From Oscillospiraceae bacterium (GTDB taxonomy: Bacteria; Bacillota; Clostridia; Oscillospirales; Oscillospiraceae): a stretch of 9,806 nucleotides of DNA. The position numbers and the translations under genes are program-made. The notes below the pieces were generated by a model. It ran no database searches. It saw nothing but the letters and a program-made list of their open reading frames with translations, and was not told the DNA's origin. Shown here piece after piece: positions 1 through 6,519 of this stretch. The DNA lies in assembly GCA_017538775.1 (NCBI GenBank), contig JAFYIF010000236.1, positions 1 through 9,806 on the forward strand. The letters run 5' to 3'. Within the stretch, counting starts at the first letter, position 1. The number at the start of each line of letters is the position of its first letter.

Positions 1-17
1 ATTATAAAATAGCTCAA

Positions 18-61
18 GGCCGCCGCCCGCCTTTGCCCATGGGCGGCGGCCCCCCTTTTTT
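18..61 (+). terminator. Rho-independent terminator of an upstream gene
   Basis: An 11-bp perfect GC stem (GGCCGCCGCCC at 18-28 pairing with GGGCGGCGGCC at 41-51) closes a 12-nt loop. It is followed by four C and then six T (56-61). This is a classic intrinsic terminator for transcription from the left, so a + strand gene or operon probably ends just outside the window, and the sugar operon starts as a separate unit. The T-tract is present only on the + strand side. Confidence 0.85.
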
Positions 62-160
62 CGTGCCGGGACGCCGGGGCATTCCCATCAAAAAGCAGGA
101 GGAGATTTGTCAAAACTCACTAAAATTCCCGGCTTTGATTCCATAAATCCAGCAATCATA

Positions 161-189
161 TTGACATGGAAATAGCGGTGTGTTACTTT
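161..189 (+). promoter_or_regulatory. Predicted sigma-A promoter of the sugar operon
   Basis: A perfect -35 box TTGACA (161-166) is separated by 17 bp from a weak -10 hexamer TACTTT (184-189). A TG extension (TGT at 181-183) makes it an extended -10. Transcription would start near 196 and leave a leader of about 115 nt before the binding-protein gene. The surrounding 110-200 segment is clearly more AT-rich than the genes. A TGTATC direct repeat (193-198 and 205-210, 12-bp period) lies at the predicted start and could bind a regulator. No convincing CcpA cre site or LacI-type palindrome was found. The assignment comes from consensus matching only. Confidence 0.6.
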
Positions 190-311
190 TATTGTATCTG
201 GACCTGTATCCTTTCGCGGCAGATTGGGCGGAGAATGGCGCTTTCTGACCACGGTCTCACCGGGAATCGATCAGCCAAAAATTTTTATGTGGAACGGAAA
301 GGAAGAGACAA

Positions 312-1580
312 ATGAAGAAAAGAACAGTCGCACTCGTCCTGATGCTCGCCATGGTGCTGGTACTGGCTGCCTGCGGAGGCGGCAGCACCGGTGGCGAGAC
401 CGCCAGTGACGGCACGTCCATCACCATCTTCAACTCCAAGATGGAGATCCAGAGCCAGATGGAGGAGATGGCCAAGAAGTACACCGCCGAAAAGGGCGTC
501 AAGGTCGAGGTGTACTATTCCAGCGACACCGTCGCCGCCCATATGTCCACCCGCTATGCCTCCAATGAGCCCTATGCCATTGCGATGGTAGATGCGAAGG
601 ACATCTACTCCCTGGGGCCTGAGCACGCGGTCGATCTGAGCGATCAGCAGTGGGTCGCCGACACCACCCAGGCCATCACCGTGGACGGCAAGGTGCTGGG
701 CTTCCCGGTCTGCATCGAGGCCCGCGGCATCATCTACAACGCCGAGGCCATCCGCGCCATCGTCCCCGACTTCGATCCCACCGAAGTGAAGACCACCGAG
801 GACTTCCAGGCCATCATCGACGCGCTGATCGAGGGCGGCATGGACGCTCCCACCGGCGTGATGAAGGAGGACTGGTCCCTGGCCGCCCACTTCCTGGCCG
901 AGGTCTATGAGCTCCACGACGATCCCGACGCCTTCATCGCCGGCATCAAGGACGGTTCCATCGTGCTGGCAGAGGACGAGATCTACAACGCCATGATGGA
1001 CACCTTCGACATTCTGAAGGACAACAACTACGCCAAGGCCTCCGCCATCTCCGCCGAGCGCGAAGTCACCGAGCAGATGCTGGCCGAGGGCGAGCTGGCC
1101 TTCATGTTCGGCGGCAACTGGGACTGGAGCGTCATCAACGCTTACAACTACTCCGACGACATGGGCATGATGCCGGTTCCCAACGACCTGGGCGACGGCT
1201 CCAGCGACAAGCTGGTGGGCGGCGGTTCCAAGTACTTCTACGTGGACAACGGCGTCTCCGAGGAGCAGCAGCAGGCCGCGAAGGACTTCCTGAACTGGCT
1301 GGTCTATGACGAAGAGGGTCAGGCCTTCCTGGTGGAGGAGTGCGCGCTGGTGCCCGCATTCGCCAACATCAGCCTGGAGGTGGCCGATCCCCTGGGCGCT
1401 TCCGTCAAGGCTTACACCGACGCCGACGCCCTGACCGGCAACTACAACTACCTGCCCGACGATCACTACGCCAAGACCGGCGCTTCCTTCCAGAAGTACC
1501 TGGCCGGCCAGATCGACCGTGCGGGCCTGGCCGATGAGATCACCGCTTACTGGGCCACCGCCGAGGTGGGCGCCCACTGA
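312..1580 (+). CDS. ABC sugar transporter substrate-binding lipoprotein (CUT1 family, MsmE/UgpB-like)
   Basis: This is the extracellular, lipid-anchored receptor that captures an oligosaccharide and delivers it to the two permeases encoded next. The 422-residue protein starts with a lipoprotein signal: MKKR, a hydrophobic stretch (residues 5-20) and the lipobox LAAC, giving cleavage before Cys21. A Gly/Ser/Thr-rich linker follows. The rest resembles family 1 extracellular solute-binding proteins, including a GGNWDW motif at 267-272, which is typical of the C-lobe in sugar-binding members, and a C-terminal helical region. The ATG at 312 is supported by AAAGGAAG (298-305) just upstream. Neighbouring alpha-galactosidase, sucrose-active GH13 and GH32 genes suggest raffinose-type sugars or sucrose as ligand, but the sequence alone does not fix this. 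Its six arginine codons include no CGG, unlike the downstream enzymes, which fits high expression. Confidence 0.93.
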   Translation: MKKRTVALVLMLAMVLVLAACGGGSTGGETASDGTSITIFNSKMEIQSQMEEMAKKYTAEKGVKVEVYYSSDTVAAHMSTRYASNEPYAIAMVDAKDIYSLGPEHAVDLSDQQWVADTTQAITVDGKVLGFPVCIEARGIIYNAEAIRAIVPDFDPTEVKTTEDFQAIIDALIEGGMDAPTGVMKEDWSLAAHFLAEVYELHDDPDAFIAGIKDGSIVLAEDEIYNAMMDTFDILKDNNYAKASAISAEREVTEQMLAEGELAFMFGGNWDWSVINAYNYSDDMGMMPVPNDLGDGSSDKLVGGGSKYFYVDNGVSEEQQQAAKDFLNWLVYDEEGQAFLVEECALVPAFANISLEVADPLGASVKAYTDADALTGNYNYLPDDHYAKTGASFQKYLAGQIDRAGLADEITAYWATAEVGAH

Positions 1581-1595
1581 GTCTTCCGTACATCC

Positions 1596-1627
1596 CCCGC
1601 TTCCTCAGCCACGGCTGAGGAAGCGGG
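1596..1627 (+). promoter_or_regulatory. Intercistronic hairpin 1 after the binding-protein gene
   Basis: CCCGCTTCCTCAGCC (1596-1610) and GGCTGAGGAAGCGGG (1613-1627) are perfect complements, in practice a 14-bp stem with a CACG loop. It begins 16 nt after the stop codon at 1578-1580. No T-tract follows, so it is not a standard intrinsic terminator. Such a structure can protect the upstream message from 3' exonucleases or cause partial termination, which would keep binding-protein mRNA in excess over permease mRNA as in malE-malF. That role is inference. Confidence 0.7.
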
Positions 1628-1634
1628 CATGGGC

Positions 1635-1664
1635 GGAGTCCCGGCAGGCCGCTTGCCGGATTCC
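1635..1664 (+). promoter_or_regulatory. Intercistronic hairpin 2 before the first permease gene
   Basis: A second stem-loop follows directly. CCGGCAGG (1641-1648) pairs with CTTGCCGG (1652-1659), with one G-U pair. The stem can extend outward to 1635 and 1664 through a single-base bulge at 1640. It has no T-tract and ends about 50 nt before the permease start. Together with the hairpin at 1596-1627 it fills most of the 137-nt gap between the two genes. Confidence 0.5.
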
Positions 1665-1717
1665 CGCCTGACCCCGCAATGCGCTGAGCAAAGCGGCAGA
1701 ATGGATTGAGAGAGAAT

Positions 1718-2578
1718 ATGAAACAAAACACCCTGAGCTACAAGATCCGGCAGTATCTGATGTTCGCCGGCCCCGGCACGGTGCTGTTTCTGGCGGTGGT
1801 GATCGTACCGTTCCTCTACGGTCTTTACCTCACGCTCACCAGCTGGGACGGCGTCAGCGCCACCAAGCCCTTCGTCGGCTTTGAAAACTTTGCCGCGGCG
1901 TTCCAGGACAGCGCCTACTGGGAGGCCATGGGCCGCACCGTGATCTACTCCGTCTTCGCGGTGGTCCTCATCAACATCGTCGCCTTTGCGCTGGCCTATC
2001 TGGTCACGCAGGGCATCAAGGGACAGAATTTCTTCCGGGCCGGGTTCTTCGTGCCGAACCTGATCGGCGGTATCGTCCTGGGTTACGTCTGGAAATTCGT
2101 CTTCAACCGCGCATTCGTGGCCCTGTTCAGCGGGACCAGTCTGCTGTCCACCACCAACGGCGCCATGTTCTGCCTGATCCTGGTGAGCGTCTGGCAGTAC
2201 GCGGGCTACATGATGCTGATCTATGTGGCCGGTTTCATGAGCGTCTCCGGTGAAGTGCGCGAGGCCGCCATGATCGACGGCTGCACCTCCGGTCAGGCCA
2301 TGATGCACGTCACCATCCCCCTGATGCGTTCCAGCTTCGTGCAGTGCATCTTCCTGAGCATCACCCGCTGCTTCGTGGTCTACGACGTGAACCTGTCCCT
2401 GACCAAGGGCGAGCCCTTCGGCTCCTCCGTCATGGCGGCCATGCACGTCTACAACCAGGCCTTCACCTACAAGAACTACGGTCTGGGCCAGGCCGAGGCG
2501 CTGATCCTCTTTGTCGTCTGCGCCATCGTCGGCGTGACGCAGGTCATGCTGGGTAAGAAAGGAGAGGTGGAAGCATGA
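1718..2578 (+). CDS. ABC sugar transporter permease (MalF/MsmF-like)
   Basis: One of two integral membrane subunits of the CUT1-type importer. The 286-residue protein has about six hydrophobic segments, the first around residues 18-40. The cytoplasmic EAA loop, which docks the ATPase, is at about 180-202 (EVREAAMIDGCTSG, then IPLM). The sequence after the loop (VYDVNLSLTKGEP) matches MsmF-type permeases. I prefer the ATG at 1718, giving MKQNTLSYKIRQYLMF, over an in-frame TTG at 1706, because the shorter N-terminus fits the family. The ribosome binding site (GAGAGAG, 1708-1714) is weak for either choice. The last four bases overlap the next gene (ATGA), so the two permeases are probably translationally coupled. 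Confidence 0.93.
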   Translation: MKQNTLSYKIRQYLMFAGPGTVLFLAVVIVPFLYGLYLTLTSWDGVSATKPFVGFENFAAAFQDSAYWEAMGRTVIYSVFAVVLINIVAFALAYLVTQGIKGQNFFRAGFFVPNLIGGIVLGYVWKFVFNRAFVALFSGTSLLSTTNGAMFCLILVSVWQYAGYMMLIYVAGFMSVSGEVREAAMIDGCTSGQAMMHVTIPLMRSSFVQCIFLSITRCFVVYDVNLSLTKGEPFGSSVMAAMHVYNQAFTYKNYGLGQAEALILFVVCAIVGVTQVMLGKKGEVEA

Positions 2579-3444
2579 TGACCGAGAACGAACGGGCCGC
2601 GCGCAGAAAGAAAATCGCCCACGCCCTGATGTGGGTCCTCCTGCTGGTCCTCTTTATCTGCTTTATCTTCCCCTTCCTGATGGTGATCATCAACGTGTTC
2701 AAGGATAAGTCCGACATCACCCGCGACCCGCTGAGTCTCATCGGCGCGGCCAAGGGCTTCATCCTCACCAACTTCCCCGAAGCCATGAAGAAGATGAACT
2801 TCTGGACCGTCTTCGGCAACAGCCTGATCGTCACGGTCTGCGCCACGGTCCTGACCATCGTGGTCTCCTCCATGACGGCCTTCGTCATCGTCCGCAACGG
2901 CAAGTGGAAGTTCTGCACGCTGATGTTCTCCCTGATGATTGCCTCCATGGTCATCCCCTTCCAGGTGCTGATGGTCCCCCTGGTGAGCGTCTACGGCGGC
3001 ACCCTGGGCGTCCTGAACCACCGCATCACCCTGATCCTGATGCACGTCGGCTTCTCCGTGTCCATGGCCATGTTCATGTTCCACGGCGCCATCAAGACCA
3101 ACATCCCGCTGGAGCTGGAAGAGGCCGCCACCATCGACGGCTGCAGCCGCTGGCAGACCTTCTGGAAGGTGGTCTTCCCCCTGCTGAAGCCCACCGTCGC
3201 CACCGTGGCCATCATCAACGCCATGGCCTACTGGAACGACTACCTGCTGCCCAGCCTGGTGCTGACCAAGAAAGACCTGTACACGATCCCCATCGCCACC
3301 CAGGCCTTCTACGGCACCTATTCCACCGACATCGGCCTGGTCATGGCGGCCCTGCTGCTGGCCATGCTGCCGATCCTGATCCTCTACGTCTTCCTGCAGC
3401 GCTACATCGTCCAGGGCGTGACGGCGGGCGCTGTCAAGGGCTGA
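2575..3444 (+). CDS. ABC sugar transporter permease (MalG/MsmG-like)
   Basis: The second membrane subunit of the importer, 289 residues. A short positively charged N-terminus precedes the first membrane segment (about 17-41), with further segments around 82-106, 115-140, 151-171, 207-230 and 254-277. The EAA loop at about 180-204 reads ELEEAATIDGCSRWQ, then FPLLKP, the hallmark of this family. The ending (LQRYIVQGVTAGAVKG) is the standard MalG-type C-terminus. The start overlaps the previous stop in an ATGA. AAAGGAGAGG (2558-2567) is a good ribosome binding site inside the previous gene. A second ATG at 2578 is equally in frame. No ATPase gene follows, so the transporter probably borrows a shared MsmK-type ATPase. 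Confidence 0.95.
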   Translation: MMTENERAARRKKIAHALMWVLLLVLFICFIFPFLMVIINVFKDKSDITRDPLSLIGAAKGFILTNFPEAMKKMNFWTVFGNSLIVTVCATVLTIVVSSMTAFVIVRNGKWKFCTLMFSLMIASMVIPFQVLMVPLVSVYGGTLGVLNHRITLILMHVGFSVSMAMFMFHGAIKTNIPLELEEAATIDGCSRWQTFWKVVFPLLKPTVATVAIINAMAYWNDYLLPSLVLTKKDLYTIPIATQAFYGTYSTDIGLVMAALLLAMLPILILYVFLQRYIVQGVTAGAVKG

Positions 3445-3467
3445 GCCCCGGCTCGACCCACTCTCCC

Positions 3468-3504
3468 GTCCATCTCTCTCCCCGCTTTGGGGAGAGAGAT
3501 GGAC
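3468..3504 (+). promoter_or_regulatory. Perfect 16-bp intercistronic hairpin before the DUF624 gene
   Basis: GTCCATCTCTCTCCCC (3468-3483) and GGGGAGAGAGATGGAC (3489-3504) are exact complements around a GCTTT loop. The structure lies between the second permease and the DUF624 gene and ends before the AGGAG ribosome binding site (3521-3525). No T-tract follows. It could be a transcript-processing or stability element, or a genomic palindromic repeat. An in-frame ATG (3499) falls inside the right arm and is unlikely to be the real start of the next gene. Confidence 0.75.
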
Positions 3505-3534
3505 AAATTCAAACACGGAAAGGAGCGACACGGC

Positions 3535-4146
3535 GTGAGAAAGCTTTTCGACATGGACAACCCCCTGATGCGCATTCTCGCCGTGGCCGCCGACCTGCTG
3601 ATGCTGAACGTCCTGACCCTGGTCTGCTGCCTGCCGGTACTGACAGCCGGGGCCGCCCTCACCGCCGCCTTCGACGTGGCGATCCACATGGTGCGGGGCG
3701 AACAGACCTATGTAACCAAACCCTTCTTCCGCGCCTTCGCCGCCAACTGGAAACAGGCCACGCTGCTCTGGCTGGCGCTCCTGGGCATCGGCGCGCTGAT
3801 CTTTCTGGACTACATCGCCGCGCTCAACTATCTCCCGGCGCTGAAGCTCCCCGTGGCCTCCCTGGCCGTGCTGCTGCTGGCCCTGAGCCTCTACGCCTTC
3901 GCCCTGCTCTCCCGCTATGAGAACACCGTCCCCGCCACCCTCCTGAACGCCGCCAAGCTGGCCGCGGGCTTCTTCCCCCGGACCCTGGGCATGGTGGTCT
4001 TCACTCTGGGACTCTGGCTGCTGTCCATCCAGTATCTTCAGTACGGACTTTTGATCCTGCTGCTCTTTGGCTTTTCGCTCCCCTGCTATGTCTGCGCCCT
4101 GTTGCTCAAGGGCGTGTTCGTCAAACTCGAACAAGACGCCGCGTAA
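3535..4146 (+). CDS. DUF624 / YesL-like membrane protein
   Basis: A 203-residue integral membrane protein of the DUF624 (YesL) type, often encoded beside CUT1 sugar transporters in Firmicutes. Its biochemical role is not established, but an accessory part in sugar uptake or regulation is usually presumed. The N-terminus (MRKLFDMDNPLMRIL) has the family's typical LF-x-x-DNP pattern. Hydrophobic segments lie at about 18-40, 76-95, 104-125, 151-167 and 171-192. I chose the GTG at 3535 because AGGAG (3521-3525) sits 9 nt upstream and the protein then begins exactly as family members do. Longer in-frame starts (TTG 3487, ATG 3499) fall in the preceding hairpin and add a charged, non-family extension. 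It is followed 62 bp later by the alpha-galactosidase gene. Confidence 0.87.
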   Translation: MRKLFDMDNPLMRILAVAADLLMLNVLTLVCCLPVLTAGAALTAAFDVAIHMVRGEQTYVTKPFFRAFAANWKQATLLWLALLGIGALIFLDYIAALNYLPALKLPVASLAVLLLALSLYAFALLSRYENTVPATLLNAAKLAAGFFPRTLGMVVFTLGLWLLSIQYLQYGLLILLLFGFSLPCYVCALLLKGVFVKLEQDAA

Positions 4147-4208
4147 GGCGGCTTTCGATAGATTTTTTGATTCCGTTCAGATCCGAAGCGCCGGAGGTTG
4201 CCGATTAC

Positions 4209-6464
4209 ATGGGAATCACCTTTGACCCCACATCCAAAACGCTGACGCTGACGACCCGATCCAGCGCCTACCAGATGCAGATCGGCCCCCTGGGGCACCT
4301 GCTCCATCTCTACTATGGCCCCCGGGCGGCGGACTGCTTTTCCTACCTCTATCCACCCCGGGACGTGGGCTTTTCCCCCAACCCCGCCGCATTGCGCGCT
4401 GGGCGCGGCTGGTCGCTGGACACCCAGCCCCAGGAGTACAGCGCCTCCCTCTGCGGCGACTATCGGCTCAGCTCCCTGGAGTTTTCCACCGACGAGGGGC
4501 TGCGCGGCGCGGACCTGCGCTATCAGCAGCACACGGTCAGCCCCGGCAAATACGCGCTTCCCGGTCTGCCCTCTGCCCGGGGCGCGGCGGACACGGAAAG
4601 CCTGTCCGTCACGCTGCGCGACGCGGCCACCGGAGTCGAGGTGGAACTGCGCTACGGCGTCTATGAAACCGACGACTTCCTCACCCGCGCCGTGCGTATC
4701 CGCAACGGCGGCAGCGTCCCCCTTCGGCTGGAAAAAGCCGCCTCCCTCTGCCTGGACCTGCCCTTCGGCGACTGGGAGCTGCTGCACTTCTTCGGCAGCC
4801 ACACGATGGAACGCCAGCCCGAGCGCGTCCCCGTGGCCCGGCTCATCCAGACCGTTTCCTCCCGGCGGGGCTTTTCCAGCCACCAGCAAAACCCCTTCGT
4901 CATCCTCTGCGCCCCCGACACCACGGAGCGGAGCGGGGAGAGCATCGGCGTGATGCCCGTCTGGTCCGGCAGCCATGAGACCTCCGTGGAGCGCAGCCAG
5001 ACCGGCGCGGTCCGTCTGGTCTCCGGCATCGGCAGCGCGGACTTCTCCTGGCGGCTGCTCCCCGGCGAGACCTTCCAGACTCCGGAAGTCCTGCTCAGCT
5101 ACAGCGCCGCGGGCCTGAGCGCCCTTTCCCAGAGCTTCCACCGCTTCCTCCGCACCCATGTGGCCCGGCCCGGCGCCTATGACCGGCCCCGCCCGGTGCT
5201 GCTGAACAGCTGGGAGGCCAGCTATTTTGACTTTGACCGGGCCTCCATCCTCCGCCTGGCCCGGGACGCCCGGGACCTGGGCGTGGAACTGCTGGTGCTG
5301 GACGACGGCTGGTTCGGCAGCCGGGACGACGACCGGCGGGCCCTGGGGGACTGGTTCGCCCATCCCCGGAAGCTGCCCGGCGGCCTGGGGCCGCTGATCC
5401 GGGAGGTGTGCGCCCTGGGGCTGCGCTTCGGCCTCTGGGTGGAGCCGGAGATGCTCAGCGAGGACTCCGAACTCTACCGCGCCCACCCCGACTGGGCGCT
5501 GACCGTGCCGGGCCGGGAACCCACGGTGGGCCGGGACCAGCTGGTGCTGGACCTGGGCCGCCGGGAGGTGCGCGACTGGCTGTATGAGACCTTTTCCGCC
5601 CTGCTGCGGGAACACCCCATCTCCTACATCAAGTGGGACGCCAACCGCAACCTGAGCGATCTGTACTCCCGCGCCCTCCCCCCGGAGCGCCAGGGGGAGA
5701 CCGCCCACCGCTATCTGCTGGGCCTCTACGCCCTGCTGGAGCGGCTGTGCGGCGAATTCCCCGATGTGCTGTTTGAGGGCTGCGCGGGGGGCGGCGGGCG
5801 CTTTGACGCCGGGATGCTGCCCTACTTCCCGCAGATCTGGTGCAGCGACAACACCGACCCCATCTCCCGCCTGGCCATTCAGCGGGGCAGCTCCTACGGC
5901 TATCCCCCCGTGGCCATGGCCTGTCACGTCTCCGCCTCCCCCAACCACCAGACCGGCCGCAGCAGCCCCTTGGGCACCCGGGGCGTGGTGGCGATGACCG
6001 GGGCCTTCGGCTATGAGCTGGACCCCGCCGCCCTGTCCGAGGAGGCGCGGGAGGAGGTCCGGCAGCAGATCCGACGCTACCGGGAACTGGAAGCCCTGCT
6101 GCGCTGCGGGGACTATTACCGCCTGGAAACCGCCGCTGCGCTGCCCCTGACGGCCTGGCAGTTTGTCTCCCCGGACCGGCGGGAGACCCTGCTCAGCCTT
6201 GTGCAGACCGAGGCCCCGCCCGGCCCCATCCCGCTGCACCTGCGCCTCCGCGGGCTGGACCCGGAAGCCAGCTACCGCCTGATCTGGATGGAGCGCTTCG
6301 GCTGTCCGGACAGCGCCGTGGCCTTCCCGGAACGCTGGTCCGGCGCGGCCCTGCTGCACGGCGGCCTGGTGCTGCCGCCCATGCCGGGGGATTACCCCAG
6401 CGCCCGGCTTTTGTTCCGGGCCGACCCAGGAACGCCGAGGACGGCGTTCCCTACAGAGAGATAA
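4209..6464 (+). CDS. GH36 alpha-galactosidase, cytoplasmic
   Basis: Retaining alpha-galactosidase that removes terminal alpha-1,6-galactose from melibiose, raffinose or stachyose, leaving sucrose from raffinose. The 751-residue protein has an N-terminal beta-supersandwich domain, a (beta/alpha)8 domain (about 325-640) and a C-terminal beta domain. GH36 landmarks are present: NSWEASYFDF with Trp335, LDDGWFG at 363-369, KWD with predicted nucleophile Asp477, the CAGGGGRFD substrate motif (Cys525), and CSDNTDP with predicted acid/base Asp547. These positions match Geobacillus AgaA closely (478 and 548, from memory). There is no signal peptide, so it acts on imported sugar. The ATG at 4209 is preferred because GGAGGT (4193-4198) lies 10 nt upstream and MGITFDPTSKTL is a typical GH36 N-terminus; a TTG at 4167 adds 14 unrelated residues. 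The last 11 residues (GTPRTAFPTER) and the stop codon come from a palindromic repeat. Confidence 0.95.
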   Translation: MGITFDPTSKTLTLTTRSSAYQMQIGPLGHLLHLYYGPRAADCFSYLYPPRDVGFSPNPAALRAGRGWSLDTQPQEYSASLCGDYRLSSLEFSTDEGLRGADLRYQQHTVSPGKYALPGLPSARGAADTESLSVTLRDAATGVEVELRYGVYETDDFLTRAVRIRNGGSVPLRLEKAASLCLDLPFGDWELLHFFGSHTMERQPERVPVARLIQTVSSRRGFSSHQQNPFVILCAPDTTERSGESIGVMPVWSGSHETSVERSQTGAVRLVSGIGSADFSWRLLPGETFQTPEVLLSYSAAGLSALSQSFHRFLRTHVARPGAYDRPRPVLLNSWEASYFDFDRASILRLARDARDLGVELLVLDDGWFGSRDDDRRALGDWFAHPRKLPGGLGPLIREVCALGLRFGLWVEPEMLSEDSELYRAHPDWALTVPGREPTVGRDQLVLDLGRREVRDWLYETFSALLREHPISYIKWDANRNLSDLYSRALPPERQGETAHRYLLGLYALLERLCGEFPDVLFEGCAGGGGRFDAGMLPYFPQIWCSDNTDPISRLAIQRGSSYGYPPVAMACHVSASPNHQTGRSSPLGTRGVVAMTGAFGYELDPAALSEEAREEVRQQIRRYRELEALLRCGDYYRLETAAALPLTAWQFVSPDRRETLLSLVQTEAPPGPIPLHLRLRGLDPEASYRLIWMERFGCPDSAVAFPERWSGAALLHGGLVLPPMPGDYPSARLLFRADPGTPRTAFPTER

Positions 6465-6466
6465 GA
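6429..6466 (+). repeat. Palindromic repeat, copy 1 (encodes the GH36 C-terminus and stop)
   Basis: Arms GGAACGCCG (6429-6437) and CGGCGTTCC (6442-6450) form a 9-bp perfect stem around AGGA. A tail, CCCTACAGAGAGATAAGA (6449-6466), follows and is repeated exactly 44 bp downstream. Read in the GH36 frame, the element encodes the last 11 residues and the TAA stop at 6462-6464. Its first 27 bases recur exactly at 8183-8209. There is no T-tract, so it is not an intrinsic terminator. Confidence 0.85.
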
Positions 6467-6471
6467 AACCT

Positions 6472-6510
6472 GGGGATGTCGGGGACGCCATCCCCTACAG
6501 AGAGATAAGA
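6472..6510 (+). repeat. Palindromic repeat, copy 2 (diverged, upstream of the GH13 gene)
   Basis: Arms GGGGATG (6472-6478) and CATCCCC (6489-6495) pair around a 10-nt loop. The 18-nt tail (6493-6510) is identical to that of copy 1. Arm sequences differ from copy 1, yet each left arm pairs with its own right arm, so the hairpin is kept while the bases change. The tail runs into GAGGG (6509-6513), the likely ribosome binding site of the GH13 gene. Confidence 0.8.
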
Positions 6511-6519
6511 GGGAACAGC

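Noticed and set aside
277..286. AAAAATTTTT palindrome before the binding-protein gene
   Set aside because: Short AT palindrome in a leader region; easily due to chance and with no known operator match.
3487..3534. Earlier DUF624 starts at TTG 3487 or ATG 3499
   Set aside because: Both are in the 16-bp hairpin. The GTG at 3535 has an AGGAG 9 nt upstream and gives the family-typical N-terminus.
285..4134. Long - strand reading frames opposite the transporter genes (430, 299 and 552 codons)
   Set aside because: His/Asp/Gly-rich translations with no family resemblance, antisense to clear lipoprotein and permease genes; codon-bias artefacts.
4138..4168. Possible terminator after the DUF624 gene (GCCGC/GCGGC stem, then TTTTTT at 4163-4168)
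   Set aside because: The stem is only 5 bp and the T run starts 10 nt after it. It is unlikely to stop transcription, and the GH36 gene follows closely with its own ribosome binding site.
4167..4208. Extended GH36 start at TTG 4167
   Set aside because: No ribosome binding site precedes it, it lies in a T run, and the extra 14 residues do not fit the family. The ATG at 4209 has GGAGGT at the right distance.
4086..6491. An 801-codon reading frame on the - strand over the GH36 gene
   Set aside because: It is exactly antisense to a gene with intact catalytic motifs, and its translation is Gly/Ala/Val/Gln-rich with no domain. High-GC genes with GGC/GCC/CTG codons produce such long mirror frames.
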